Assembly (NCBI GenBank): GCA_012511175.1
Contig: JAAZGO010000028.1
Span: 54,398 to 118,397, forward strand
Direction: 5' to 3'
DNA: 64,000 bases
Origin: Fastidiosipila sp.
Lineage (GTDB): Bacteria > Bacillota > Clostridia > Saccharofermentanales > DTU023
Shown: in pieces, positions 18,704-26,677 of the stretch
Numbering within the stretch: position 1 is the stretch's first letter
Layout: the number at the start of each line of letters is the position of its first letter
Position numbers and translations under genes: made by a program
The notes under the pieces: model-generated
Told to the model about the DNA's origin: nothing
What the model saw: only the letters and a program-made list of their open reading frames with translations
The model's database searches: none

Positions 18704-19999
18704 CTAAACGTACTCGACGTCCCTGCCGGCCATGGTCTTGCGGGCCAGGTCCTTGGGCTCCAGTGATTCGCCCTGCCCTTCCAACAGGCCTGAGACACCG
18801 GTCACTGTCATTTCTTCCTCTCCGCTGCAGACGGGGCAGTGGCACTGGCTGCTGTAGTCCCGCGGCTGGGTATAGGTGCTGATCACCCCTTCGTAGTTGC
18901 GGAGAACCACCCGCTCAGGGCTCTGCGAAATCAGGTAGTCGGGCATGACCGGGATTTTTCCGCCGCCGCCCAGGGCATCAACCACAAAGGTGGGCACACA
19001 AAAGCCGGACACATGGCCGCGCAGACCCTCAATAATCTCAATGCCCTTTGAAACACAGGTCCGGAAGTGCGAAATCCCCCGCGTCAGGTCGCACTGGTAG
19101 ATGTAATAGGGCCTGACCCGGATCCAGGCCAGACCGGTAACCAGGCGGCGCATGACATGGACACAATCATTGATGCCCCGCAAAAGCACCGACTGGTTGC
19201 CAAGCGGGATACCGGCATCGGCCAGCATGGCGCAAGCGGCAGCGCTTTCGGGTGTGATTTCATTGGGATGGTTGAATTGCATATTGAGCCAGACAGGCTG
19301 GTAGTTCTTGAGGAGCCGGCAAAGTTCCGGCGTGATCCGTTGCGGCATGACGACAGGCGTCCGGGTTCCGATCCGGATAATCTCGACGTGCTCGATTCCC
19401 CGAAGTTCCTTCAGGATGTATTCCAGCCGGTCGTCACTCATGAGCAGGGCGTCGCCTCCTGAAAGGAGGACATCACGGACCATGGGGTGCTGGCGGATGT
19501 ATTCGATACAGGCATCGATCTCGGCCCGGGTCCGGGCGCCGTCTTTCTGGCCTGCCAGCCGCCTCCGGGTACAGTGGCGGCAATACATGGAGCACATATC
19601 GGTAATGAGGAAGAGAACCCTGTCGGGGTAGCGATGGGTCAGGCCAAATACCGGAGAGTCGCCGTCCTCGTGGAGCGGATCGTCCTGGTCCTCCGGTGCA
19701 GATCTCCGCTCCCAAGCGGTGGGGATGGCCTGCTTTCTGGCGGGGTCGTGAGGATCATCCGGATCGATCAGGGTCAGGTAATAAGGTGTTATCGCCATGC
19801 GGAACTGCTGGAGCGCCTCTTTGACCCCATCAGTCTCCTCTTGGGTCAGGGTCATCAGACCCGTCAGGCCTTCCAGGCTGGTAATTCTGTTTTTGACCTG
19901 CCATTGCCAGCTGTTCCAGTCTTCGTCCGGCACCCCGGGGAAGAGGATCTCCCGCCTGGCCCGGCCCGTCTTGTTGATGTATTTATCTTCCGCTTTCAT
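18704..19999 (-). CDS. kamA: L-lysine 2,3-aminomutase (radical SAM, PLP)
   Basis: Converts L-lysine to L-beta-lysine, the first step of lysine fermentation. The radical SAM cluster is Cys136-X3-Cys140-X2-Cys143 (CSMYCRHC). The PLP lysine is probably Lys348 in DALGGGGK. The C-terminus carries the family's structural cysteines (CHCPVC). The 431-residue length fits. AAAGGAGG lies just upstream of the ATG at 19999. It is followed by kamB and preceded by kdd, all on the minus strand under the lysine riboswitch. Confidence 0.95.
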   Translation of the reverse strand: MKAEDKYINKTGRARREILFPGVPDEDWNSWQWQVKNRITSLEGLTGLMTLTQEETDGVKEALQQFRMAITPYYLTLIDPDDPHDPARKQAIPTAWERRSAPEDQDDPLHEDGDSPVFGLTHRYPDRVLFLITDMCSMYCRHCTRRRLAGQKDGARTRAEIDACIEYIRQHPMVRDVLLSGGDALLMSDDRLEYILKELRGIEHVEIIRIGTRTPVVMPQRITPELCRLLKNYQPVWLNMQFNHPNEITPESAAACAMLADAGIPLGNQSVLLRGINDCVHVMRRLVTGLAWIRVRPYYIYQCDLTRGISHFRTCVSKGIEIIEGLRGHVSGFCVPTFVVDALGGGGKIPVMPDYLISQSPERVVLRNYEGVISTYTQPRDYSSQCHCPVCSGEEEMTVTGVSGLLEGQGESLEPKDLARKTMAGRDVEYV

Positions 20000-20009
20000 G
20001 GGGCCTCCT

Positions 20010-21044
20010 TTACAGGTAGAGAGTTTCAAAGATGTGTCGAAGCGCTTCGCTCTCTCTGACAACCTGGAGCGAGAACTCGGCATGGTTTTTTGTGTAGCCG
20101 TTGCCGACCATCATGGTGACATCCTTGCCCACACCTTCAGCGCCCAGGGCAGCCCGGGTGAAGCTGGTCGCCATGCTGAAGAAATAAACAATGCCGCCTT
20201 CCCTGGCAGGCAGGATAGAAGACATCTCGGTTCCGTCAATGTTAACCACATTGATGACCACATCGTACTCCCGGCCGCCGTTCAAGGCCAACGCCTTTTC
20301 AAGGACTTCGACCGGATTTTGCGCGTTGGCAACAAAGAATGAATGAGCCAATTTGTTGTCCAGCAGGGTCTTTTCCGGCCGGTTGTTGCGGCTCATACCG
20401 ACCACATTGCCGCAGGGGCCGACACGTTTCATGGCCTCATAGCCACAAAGCATGCCGCTCTTGCCGCCGGCCCCCAGGATCAGGACACTGTCGCCCGGCT
20501 GAACGATCCGGGCGGTTTGGGCGGGCGCGCCCGCCACATCCAGAACGGCCAACGCCAGATTCTCACTCATATCTGCCGGCAACTTGGCGTAGACGCCGCT
20601 TTCGAACAAAATCGCCTGACCCTTGATCTCAACCCGCTCAACATCGGGGTGAACGGCTGTGATCTGATCAATGTGCAAAGGTGTCAAGGAGAGGGATACC
20701 AAGGTCGCGATGCGGTCGCCGGCCACAAGGTCGCGATCCGCCAGCGCCGGGCCGATCCGGGCCACCGTTCCCATCAGCATGCCGCCTGATCCGGTTACCG
20801 GATTTTGCATCTTGCCGCGTTCACTGACAATCTCCATGATTTTTGCCTTCAGCTTTGCTTCATCGCCTCCGGCTTCTTCCCACAACTGGCGGAAGCTTGC
20901 CGCGTCAATGTTAAGTGCGGAGACATCAATCAGGATCTCATTGTCATAGATCTCCATCCTGTTATCGATTTTTTGAGCCGCCTGCGGCAGTAATCCCTGA
21001 GGCTCCAGGACGCGGTGGGCGCCGTATTTATCTCCCATGGCCAT
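20010..21044 (-). CDS. kdd: L-erythro-3,5-diaminohexanoate dehydrogenase
   Basis: NAD(P)-dependent oxidative deamination of 3,5-diaminohexanoate to 3-keto-5-aminohexanoate plus ammonia. It has the GXGXXG-like VLILGAGGKSGMLCGYEAM Rossmann segment near the middle and family segments such as YGAHRVLEPQG at the N-terminus. The preferred start (MAMGDKYGAHR, 21044) has AAGGAAGGA upstream. An ATG at 21068, overlapping the kce stop as ATGA, is an alternative that would add 8 residues. The assignment is supported by its fixed place between kce and kamA. Confidence 0.92.
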   Translation of the reverse strand: MAMGDKYGAHRVLEPQGLLPQAAQKIDNRMEIYDNEILIDVSALNIDAASFRQLWEEAGGDEAKLKAKIMEIVSERGKMQNPVTGSGGMLMGTVARIGPALADRDLVAGDRIATLVSLSLTPLHIDQITAVHPDVERVEIKGQAILFESGVYAKLPADMSENLALAVLDVAGAPAQTARIVQPGDSVLILGAGGKSGMLCGYEAMKRVGPCGNVVGMSRNNRPEKTLLDNKLAHSFFVANAQNPVEVLEKALALNGGREYDVVINVVNIDGTEMSSILPAREGGIVYFFSMATSFTRAALGAEGVGKDVTMMVGNGYTKNHAEFSLQVVRESEALRHIFETLYL

Positions 21045-21064
21045 GCTGTGTATCCTTCCTTTTC

Positions 21065-21889
21065 TCATTTTTTCTTCATTTGCAGGATTTCGCGCGCCTC
21101 ATCGGGGCTGGCGATTTCAAGGTTCATTTCTTGCGCGATGCGGACCAGCCGGGCTACCAGCTGGCCGTTGCTTGTGGCGTTGACACGGCGTGCATATTGC
21201 AGATTATCTTCAAAGCCTGTCCGGGGATGCCCGCCCATGGCCATGGCCATGACATTGAGGGGCAATTGATGACGCCCCATGGCGGTCACGGTGAAAGTGG
21301 CATCCTCCGGCAGTGAATGACGGAGAAAAACCAGGTCACGGGGGGTTGCCGCGGCACCGCCATTGACACCCAGCACGATGTTGAAGTGAAGCGGCCGGTC
21401 GATATGACCCTGCCTGACCAGGCGCATGGCCATGTCGATATGGCTTTTATCAAAACATTCAAGTTCAGGCTTGATCCCGCGCTCACGCATCCTGGCCGCG
21501 AATTCGATGATCATGTTCTCGGTGTTGACGAAGATCTCATCACCGCCGAAGTTCATGGTGCCGCAGTCCAGGCTGGCCATCTCGGGATTGAGTTCAGTCG
21601 GCTGGAGCCGTTCCTCAGCGGTCATGCCCGTGGCTCCGCCCGTGGACGGCTGGATAATCACCTCGGGGCAAGCTTCCCGGATGGCGTTGATGAGAACCCT
21701 GAAACGCTCGCGGTCCTGGGTCGGCGAACCATCGTCGTGACGCGCGTGAAGGTGAATGATGGCCGCACCGGCCCCGGCTGCTGATTTGGCCTCGCGAACA
21801 AAGTCGTCCACCGTGTAGGGAACGGCCGGATTCATCTCCTGCGTGACTTCCGCACCGCTGATGGCGGCGGTAATGATGACTTTTGACAT
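21065..21889 (-). CDS. kce: 3-keto-5-aminohexanoate cleavage enzyme (BKACE family)
   Basis: Zinc-dependent Claisen-type enzyme that reacts 3-keto-5-aminohexanoate with acetyl-CoA, giving 3-aminobutyryl-CoA and acetoacetate. The metal-binding His46 and His48 are in IIHLHARHDDG. Other family segments are QPSTGGATGM, NMIIEFAARM and TAMGRHQLPLNVMAMAMGG. Length of 274 residues is typical of BKACE (DUF849) proteins. It lies 15 nt after kal and abuts kdd. The BKACE family covers many keto acids, and the operon context fixes this one to the lysine pathway. Confidence 0.94.
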   Translation of the reverse strand: MSKVIITAAISGAEVTQEMNPAVPYTVDDFVREAKSAAGAGAAIIHLHARHDDGSPTQDRERFRVLINAIREACPEVIIQPSTGGATGMTAEERLQPTELNPEMASLDCGTMNFGGDEIFVNTENMIIEFAARMRERGIKPELECFDKSHIDMAMRLVRQGHIDRPLHFNIVLGVNGGAAATPRDLVFLRHSLPEDATFTVTAMGRHQLPLNVMAMAMGGHPRTGFEDNLQYARRVNATSNGQLVARLVRIAQEMNLEIASPDEAREILQMKKK

Positions 21890-21904
21890 AAGTACTCCCC
21901 CTTC

Positions 21905-22288
21905 CTATTTACGTTGTTTAGCTTTGGGCGTGATACAGGTGCCTGAAGCCCGGCAGACCAGGACGGGCTGATCCAGCAGATCAGCGGCTGAATCCGACAG
22001 GTCGGTTCGCGGCGCGATCACCCGCCAGGCCTCAAACTTCATTTTTCGTGACGTGTTGCCTTCTTCCTCGATCCAGCCTTTTGCTTCGATGAAATCGCCG
22101 GCTGATACCGGTGCCAGGAAATCGATGCTGTCGTAGGCCCGGAAAAGCCCCTCATCACCGTCACGCCGTATCAGGAGTTCGGTCGCTACATCGCCGAACA
22201 GCTTCAAAAGATGGGCGCCGTCTACCAGCCCCCCTCCGTAATGCGCGTCTTCTGCGCCGATGCGGACGCGGATCATGGCTTCGATCAT
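21905..22288 (-). CDS. kal: 3-aminobutyryl-CoA ammonia lyase
   Basis: Hotdog-fold lyase that removes ammonia from 3-aminobutyryl-CoA to give crotonyl-CoA. The 127-residue protein shows the family segments [20 protein letters not shown] and [21 protein letters not shown], with no signal peptide. GGAGGAGA precedes the ATG. It is the first gene of the leftward operon and lies directly downstream of the lysine riboswitch and its terminator. Confidence 0.92.
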   Translation of the reverse strand: MIEAMIRVRIGAEDAHYGGGLVDGAHLLKLFGDVATELLIRRDGDEGLFRAYDSIDFLAPVSAGDFIEAKGWIEEEGNTSRKMKFEAWRVIAPRTDLSDSAADLLDQPVLVCRASGTCITPKAKQRK

Positions 22289-22315
22289 TTTGTCTCCTCC
22301 ATCAATTTTCAGTTA

Positions 22316-22361
22316 GAAAAAAATAAGCGCCGCCTATTTTTCTCAAATACGCATAGCGCTT
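22316..22361 (-). terminator. Riboswitch-controlled intrinsic terminator before kal
   Basis: Stem arms AAGCGC (22356-22361) and GCGCTT (22325-22330) enclose a second partly paired region (GCGTATTT with AAAAATAGGC). They are followed by seven consecutive Ts (22317-22323) on the minus strand. It lies about 30 nt upstream of the kal start, so it must be bypassed for operon expression. Its 5' arm shares bases with the 3' strand of the riboswitch P1 stem (CTATGCGT, 22349-22356). Confidence 0.82.
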
Positions 22362-22516
22362 CATGCTCCAGCATGACAGTAAGCCGTCCTTGGTACGGCT
22401 TACCAGGGTCACCCGCCAGGGATCTGCCGGACGCCCTTCGGCAACGAACACTTTGATGCGGCCCCGATCCCGGGCTGGCCACCGCATCTACCCATTCGCT
22501 GCGCCTCTATTGTCGT
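22349..22516 (-). ncRNA. Lysine (L-box) riboswitch, predicted ON switch
   Basis: Read on the minus strand, the leader contains the lysine-aptamer landmarks in order. They are AATAGAGGCGC at the 5' side of P1, a P2 arm with a GGGTAGATGCGG/CCGCATCAAAG internal-loop pattern, and GTTGCCGAAGGG at 22434-22445 (compare the conserved GCCGAAG). Next come P3 (AGGG/CCCT), P4 (GTAAGCCGT/ACGGCTTAC, 22379-22403), P5 (TCATGC/GCATGA) and the P1 3' strand CTATGCGT. P1 pairs 22507-22516 with 22349-22356, with small A bulges. Because P1 uses the same bases as the terminator 5' arm, lysine-stabilised P1 should prevent termination and switch lysine catabolism on. Assignment is by pattern recognition; no covariance search was run. 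Confidence 0.85.
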
Positions 22517-22592
22517 TAAATTTTCAAGATCCCAGGTGCTCTGGTGCGGGCCGGCGGCGGCATAGAGGTGCCGTCCGGGGGTGTGCCCGCTC

Positions 22593-22622
22593 ATTATACC
22601 TGAGCATTTTCAATTTTGACAA
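22593..22622 (-). promoter_or_regulatory. Promoter of the lysine fermentation operon
   Basis: TTGTCA (22617-22622) and a perfect TATAAT (22593-22598) on the minus strand are separated by 18 nt. Transcription would start near 22586 and give a leader of roughly 300 nt that contains the lysine riboswitch. Confidence 0.82.
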
Positions 22623-22658
22623 GAAGCCGGCTGTGAGGACTGTCATTTATTTTCGTGA

Positions 22659-22667
22659 TGGTACAAT
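22659..22667 (+). promoter_or_regulatory. Possible extended -10 promoter of the CoA-transferase operon
   Basis: TGGTACAAT matches the extended -10 pattern (TGn followed by TACAAT). It lies about 73 nt before the CoA-transferase start codon and diverges from the lysine operon promoter. No convincing -35 hexamer is present. Confidence 0.42.
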
Positions 22668-22739
22668 GCAGGGGGATTCAATCGATGGCAGGTTCCCGCC
22701 TGCAGCGGGCAAAGAAGCAAGAAGAAAGGTTAGACGCCT

Positions 22740-23408
22740 ATGAACAAAGTTGTGACAATGGAGGAAGCCCTGTCCCGTATTAAAGACGGCCAGTCTGTTA
22801 TGATCGGCGGATTTATGACGGTCGGCACGCCTGAGGGTATAGTCGATGCCCTTGTTAACAGCCATATCCGGGACTTGATCCTGATCTCCAACGATACAGG
22901 GTTTGCCGACAGGGGGGTTGGCAAGCTCGTTGCCTTCAACAAGGTTAAAAAAGTAATCGCCTCCCATATCGGGACCAACCGGGAAACGGGCAATAAGATG
23001 AATGCCGGGGAGATCGAGGTGGAGTTGATTCCACAGGGGACTCTGGCGGAACAGATCCGCAGCGCCGGTGCGGGCCTGGGCGGTTTTTTGACTCCGACCG
23101 GGGCGGGAACCGTGGTTGAAGAAAACAAACAGACCATGGAATTTGACGGAAAAAGATACATTCTGGAACGACCCATCCGGGCTGATGTTGCTCTGCTTAA
23201 AGCGCACAAGGCTGACACCTCGGGCAATCTGGTCTATCGCCGGGCCGCCAGGAATTTCAATCCCCTCATGGCCATGGCAGCCGACCTTGTCATCGTTGAG
23301 GCTGACGAGATTGTTGAAGCAGGTCAGCTGGACCCTGATGAAGTAATGACTCCCTGCATCTTTGTGGATCTTATTGTCAAGAAGGAGGTGCCCCATGAAT
23401 CCGCGTGA
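22740..23408 (+). CDS. atoD: CoA-transferase subunit A (butyryl-CoA:acetoacetate type)
   Basis: Alpha subunit of a family I CoA-transferase. In lysine fermentation this enzyme moves CoA from butyryl-CoA to acetoacetate, releasing butyrate and making acetoacetyl-CoA for thiolase. The 222-residue protein shows IGGFMTVGTPEGIVDALVN near the N-terminus and LLKAHKADTSGNLVYRRAARNFNP later. Both are typical of the subunit. AAAGG precedes the ATG. It overlaps subunit B by 14 nt. It is transcribed away from the kam operon from the shared intergenic region. Acceptor specificity is inferred from context. Confidence 0.9.
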   Translation: MNKVVTMEEALSRIKDGQSVMIGGFMTVGTPEGIVDALVNSHIRDLILISNDTGFADRGVGKLVAFNKVKKVIASHIGTNRETGNKMNAGEIEVELIPQGTLAEQIRSAGAGLGGFLTPTGAGTVVEENKQTMEFDGKRYILERPIRADVALLKAHKADTSGNLVYRRAARNFNPLMAMAADLVIVEADEIVEAGQLDPDEVMTPCIFVDLIVKKEVPHESA

Positions 23409-24048
23409 GAGAATTGCCCGCCGCGTTGCCCGCATCTTCAAAGACAACGATGTCGTTAACCTGGGGATCGGGCTTCCCACCTCAGTCGCCAACTACGTAC
23501 CGGACGGTGTGCACATCATCCTGCAGTCGGAAAACGGTTTCCTGCGCGTCGGCCCTGTTCCCGAACCCGGACAGGAAGACCCCGATATCGTTGATGCGGG
23601 CGGCATGCCTGTTTCCATCCTGCCCGGCGGCTGCTGCTTTGACAGCGCCACCTCCTTCGCCATCATCCGGGGCGGCCACCTGGCCGCGACCGTGCTCGGA
23701 GCCCTGGAAGTTGACCAGGAAGGCAACCTGGCCAACTGGATGATCCCTGGAAAGATGGTTCCCGGCATGGGCGGCGCCATGGACCTGGTCGCGGGCGCCA
23801 GAAAAGTGATCATCGCCATGGAGCATCTGACCAAAAAGGGAGAGCCGAAAATCCTGAAAAAGTGCAAGCTCCCCCTGACCGCGGCACACGAAGTTGATCT
23901 GATCGTGACAGAACTGGGCCTCATGGAGGTCACCGATGAAGGGATCGTGTTAAGGGAACTGGCTCCCGGCGTGACCGTCGATGAGATCCAGTCGAAAACC
24001 GAAGCGGTCCTGATTATTCCGAATCAAATAGGTGTCATGAATTCCTGA
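23395..24048 (+). CDS. atoA: CoA-transferase subunit B (butyryl-CoA:acetoacetate type)
   Basis: Beta subunit carrying the catalytic glutamate, probably Glu46 in LQSENGFLRVGP. It also has LGIGLPTSVANYVPDG near the N-terminus and MVPGMGGAMDLVAGARKVI. Length 217 residues, normal. The start at 23395 follows AAGGAGG; the longer frame back to 23362 lies inside subunit A and is rejected. It forms the active heteromer with the preceding gene and contributes the last step to butyrate. Confidence 0.92.
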   Translation: MNPRERIARRVARIFKDNDVVNLGIGLPTSVANYVPDGVHIILQSENGFLRVGPVPEPGQEDPDIVDAGGMPVSILPGGCCFDSATSFAIIRGGHLAATVLGALEVDQEGNLANWMIPGKMVPGMGGAMDLVAGARKVIIAMEHLTKKGEPKILKKCKLPLTAAHEVDLIVTELGLMEVTDEGIVLRELAPGVTVDEIQSKTEAVLIIPNQIGVMNS

Positions 24049-24091
24049 AGTGATTTGCGGCCTGCCGCAGTTTTCTGAATCGAGGGGGATG

Positions 24092-25051
24092 ATGAGAAAG
24101 ATACTGATCACGGGAAGTCTTGGTCAGATCGGCACCGAATTGACCTGCCACTTTCGAAAAGAATACGGCGAGGATCGGGTGATTGCCTCTGATCTCATCC
24201 GCAAAGACGTTCCCGAGGTGATTGGCACGGGGCCCTTCGAACAGCTTGATGTACTCGATGCGCAGCGGCTAGCGGCCATTGTCAGTGCCTACGGGATCGA
24301 CACAGTTATTCATTTGGCCGCCATCCTGTCGGCGACGGGTGAAGAGATTCCCCAGCGCGCCTTCGATGTCAACATGAACGGCCTTTATAAGGTTCTGGAG
24401 GTGGCACGGGAAAACAAGCTTTCCGTTTTCACCCCAAGCTCCATTGCGGCGTTCGGCGGGTCGACCCCCGCTGACCAGACCCCGCAGGACACCATTCAGC
24501 GGCCCAATACCATGTACGGGATCACCAAGGTGGCCGGCGAGCTTCTCTGCGACTATTACCACCACCGCTTCGGTGTCGACACCCGGGGGGTCCGGCTGCC
24601 GGGTCTGATCTCCCATCAAACACTGCCGGGCGGGGGGACCACAGACTATGCCGTACACATCTACTATGAAGCGATCAGGCAGGGACACTACACAAGCTAC
24701 ATCGCCGAGGGGACCCGGCTGGATATGATGTATATGCCCGATTGCCTCAAGGCCTTTACGATGCTCCTGGAAGCAGATCCCTCTCGTCTGGTCCACCGCA
24801 ATGCTTTCAACATCACAGCCATGAGTATCGCGCCTGAGGAAATCGGGGAGGAGATCAAGAAGCATTTGCCTCACTTCGAGTTGTCCTTTGATGTTGATCC
24901 TGTCCGTCAGGCCATTGCCGATTCATGGCCCAACGCCATGGACGATTCCTGTGCCCGCCGGGAGTGGGACTGGAAGCCGGATTACGATCTGGCCTCCATG
25001 ACGGCTGACATGCTTGAGCAGCTGAAAAAAGATCGGCGGGTATACCGATGA
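24092..25051 (+). CDS. tdh: L-threonine 3-dehydrogenase, SDR/epimerase-like type
   Basis: NAD-dependent oxidation of L-threonine to 2-amino-3-ketobutyrate by the short-chain (UDP-epimerase-like) family, not the zinc type. The Rossmann motif is TGSLGQIG near residue 10. The catalytic pair is in MYGITKVAGE (YxxxK). GVRLPGLISHQTLPGGGTTDYA matches threonine dehydrogenases of this type. It is 319 residues. Two adjacent ATG codons (24089, 24092) compete after a GAGGGGG site; the second gives better spacing. It follows atoA by about 40 nt, so it is probably in the same operon, linking threonine with lysine catabolism. Confidence 0.8.
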   Translation: MRKILITGSLGQIGTELTCHFRKEYGEDRVIASDLIRKDVPEVIGTGPFEQLDVLDAQRLAAIVSAYGIDTVIHLAAILSATGEEIPQRAFDVNMNGLYKVLEVARENKLSVFTPSSIAAFGGSTPADQTPQDTIQRPNTMYGITKVAGELLCDYYHHRFGVDTRGVRLPGLISHQTLPGGGTTDYAVHIYYEAIRQGHYTSYIAEGTRLDMMYMPDCLKAFTMLLEADPSRLVHRNAFNITAMSIAPEEIGEEIKKHLPHFELSFDVDPVRQAIADSWPNAMDDSCARREWDWKPDYDLASMTADMLEQLKKDRRVYR

Positions 25052-25428
25052 AAGACCACCATCAAGTGCCTGCCGGACTTGAGCCGGTATCCTATTACAC
25101 GGGGGCCGTGGAAGCTTTCTGCGAGATGGTGGCCGGGGGTTTGAAACCTTTGGCGCTCAGCGCACCGCTGGAACCTGAACTGGCATCGCAAGTCAGGGTC
25201 TACGTTGAGCAGAGCATCAAAAAATACGACCTGGTTTTATACGAGGAGAAAGATTTCCCTCAAACGGCCTTGACTCCGCGGGAATCAGTCAAGGGGAAAA
25301 TTATTTTCCTTCTTTGCAGGGATCATGAGGTTCTGAAAACCTACCGCTTGTTAAAAAAGAAGGCGGCGGACGGAATGGATGTATCCGGGGAACTGCGCCA
25401 GCTGCTCGGCTATCCCGAAAAGATCTGA
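25048..25428 (+). CDS. Small unknown protein coupled to threonine dehydrogenase
   Basis: A 126-residue soluble protein I do not recognise. Its start codon overlaps the tdh stop (ATGA), so it is translationally coupled and real. The N-terminal half (YYTGAVEAFCEMVAGGLKPLALSAPL) looks helical. The middle, YDLVLYEEKDFPQTALTP, could be a strand-turn, and the C-terminal half is basic and helical. No cysteine ligand cluster, signal peptide or membrane segment is seen. Confidence 0.65.
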   Translation: MKDHHQVPAGLEPVSYYTGAVEAFCEMVAGGLKPLALSAPLEPELASQVRVYVEQSIKKYDLVLYEEKDFPQTALTPRESVKGKIIFLLCRDHEVLKTYRLLKKKAADGMDVSGELRQLLGYPEKI

Positions 25429-25438
25429 TCGTTTCAGC

Positions 25439-25460
25439 GGGGAGGTCAAATCCCCATTTT
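25439..25460 (+). terminator. Weak terminator-like hairpin between convergent operons
   Basis: gggg (25439-25442) and cccc (25452-25455) could pair around a 9-nt loop and are followed by attttat. The stem is short, but it lies in the 30-nt gap between the rightward tdh operon and the leftward metallocluster operon. Confidence 0.3.
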
Positions 25461-25824
25461 ATGCATGTTCCCCGCATTCATCATGGTGCTGATGTTCGCG
25501 GCAGATGGAACCCGTGGACACAAGCGCACCTTTCAGATAGGCCTCGGCAGCTTCTCTGGCGTCGCCCTGGGCGCCGATAACTGCCTCGATGCCGTGCTGG
25601 TTGAAAATCTCAACCGCCGAACCGCCCATGCCACCGGAAATGATGACGCTCACACCCAGTCCGTGAAGGTAGTTGGGCAGGAATCCGGGGCGGTGACCCG
25701 GGTTGACGATGGATTCGCTCCGCATGATCTGTCCGTCTTCGACTTCAAAAAGATTGAAGTTTTGACAGTGTCCAAAATGCGCTGTGACTTTTTGTCCTTC
25801 GCTTGCCACCGCGATCTTAATCAT
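25459..25824 (-). CDS. NifX/NifB C-terminal-like metal-cluster-binding protein with Cys/His tail
   Basis: A dinitrogenase iron-molybdenum cofactor family protein, 121 residues. It has the fold signature IKIAVASEGQKVTAHFGHCQNFNLFEVEDG and GLGVSVIISGGMGGSAVEIFNQHGIEAVIGA. The tail (CREHQHHDECGEHA) is rich in Cys and His, suggesting metal binding. Proteins of this type hold or carry Fe-S or Mo/Cu clusters; the orange protein ORP of Desulfovibrio is one. The start at 25824 overlaps the Mrp gene by 8 nt. It is the last gene of the metallocluster operon. The metal it binds is unknown. Confidence 0.85.
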   Translation of the reverse strand: MIKIAVASEGQKVTAHFGHCQNFNLFEVEDGQIMRSESIVNPGHRPGFLPNYLHGLGVSVIISGGMGGSAVEIFNQHGIEAVIGAQGDAREAAEAYLKGALVSTGSICREHQHHDECGEHA

Positions 25825-26662
25825 CTGTTTTCTCCATTCTCTCGATCTGATCAGCCAGCTGATCCAGCCAGTCGATTCCCAGTTCTTCAATCCGGCCCTC
25901 GTCGGAGGCCAACGCGATCGAAGGATCAATCGGAATCCGTGCCATCACTTCCAGCTGATGGGTTTTCGCGATCTCATCAATATGGCTGTCGCCGAATACC
26001 TTGTATTTTTTCCCGTTGTCAGGACAAAGGAAGTAAGACATATTCTCCACAATGCCGATGACGGGGATATTCATCATACCGGCCATATTGACGGCCTTTT
26101 CGACAATCATGGAGACCAGTTCCTGGGGCGAGGTGACGACCACGATGCCGTCAACCGCCGCAGACTGAAAAACCGTGAGCGGAACGTCGCCTGTACCGGG
26201 CGGCATGTCGATGAACATGAAATCAATGTCGCGCCAGATGACATCGGTCCAAAACTGCTTGACCACCCCGGCAATCAGGGGTCCCCGCCAGATGACGGGA
26301 TCGGTATCATTTTGCAGGAGGACATTCATGGACATGATCTCAATGCCGGTCCGGCTGCGGACGGGAAAGAGGCCCCTTTGATCACTCCTGGCCCGCTCCC
26401 TGATGCCAAACATCTTGGGAATGGAGGATCCGGTGATGTCCGCGTCCATGATGGCTGTCCGGTAACCCCGCTGATTCATGGCAACCGCCAGCAGCGAAGT
26501 CACCAGTGACTTGCCGACTCCCCCCTTGCCGCTGACAACGCCAATGACTTTCTTGACGCTGCTCAGGGGATTCAGTTTCTCTGAAAAGTCATGGGCTGCC
26601 TCCGTCCGTTCGGCACAGTCCTCCATGCATTGAGCACAGTTGTGGTCACAATTTTCTGGCAT
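25817..26662 (-). CDS. mrp: Mrp/NBP35-type Fe-S cluster carrier ATPase
   Basis: P-loop ATPase of the Mrp/ApbC/Nbp35 group that carries and transfers Fe-S clusters. The N-terminal cysteines (CDHNCAQCMEDC, residues about 5-16) resemble the Nbp35 N-terminal cluster site. The deviant Walker A is VSGKGGVGKS and the switch region MDADITGSSIPKMFG. The C-terminal YFLCPDNGKKYKVFG contains only one of the usual CPxC cysteines, so the bridging-cluster site may be modified. It is 281 residues. In Desulfovibrio an Mrp-NifX fusion serves the orange protein system; here the two are adjacent, overlapping genes. Confidence 0.9.
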   Translation of the reverse strand: MPENCDHNCAQCMEDCAERTEAAHDFSEKLNPLSSVKKVIGVVSGKGGVGKSLVTSLLAVAMNQRGYRTAIMDADITGSSIPKMFGIRERARSDQRGLFPVRSRTGIEIMSMNVLLQNDTDPVIWRGPLIAGVVKQFWTDVIWRDIDFMFIDMPPGTGDVPLTVFQSAAVDGIVVVTSPQELVSMIVEKAVNMAGMMNIPVIGIVENMSYFLCPDNGKKYKVFGDSHIDEIAKTHQLEVMARIPIDPSIALASDEGRIEELGIDWLDQLADQIERMEKTDD

Positions 26663-26677
26663 ATTCTGCTCCGCCCC

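Noticed and set aside
21045..21068. Earlier kdd start at 21068 (ATGA overlap with kce)
   Set aside because: Possible through translational coupling, but the start at 21044 has a better-spaced ribosome binding site and begins near the conserved YGAHRVLEPQG segment. Left as an alternative only.
22647..23492. 281-codon open frame antisense to the CoA-transferase
   Set aside because: The sense strand encodes both catalytic subunits with correct start sites. The antisense translation is low-similarity and has no start signal.
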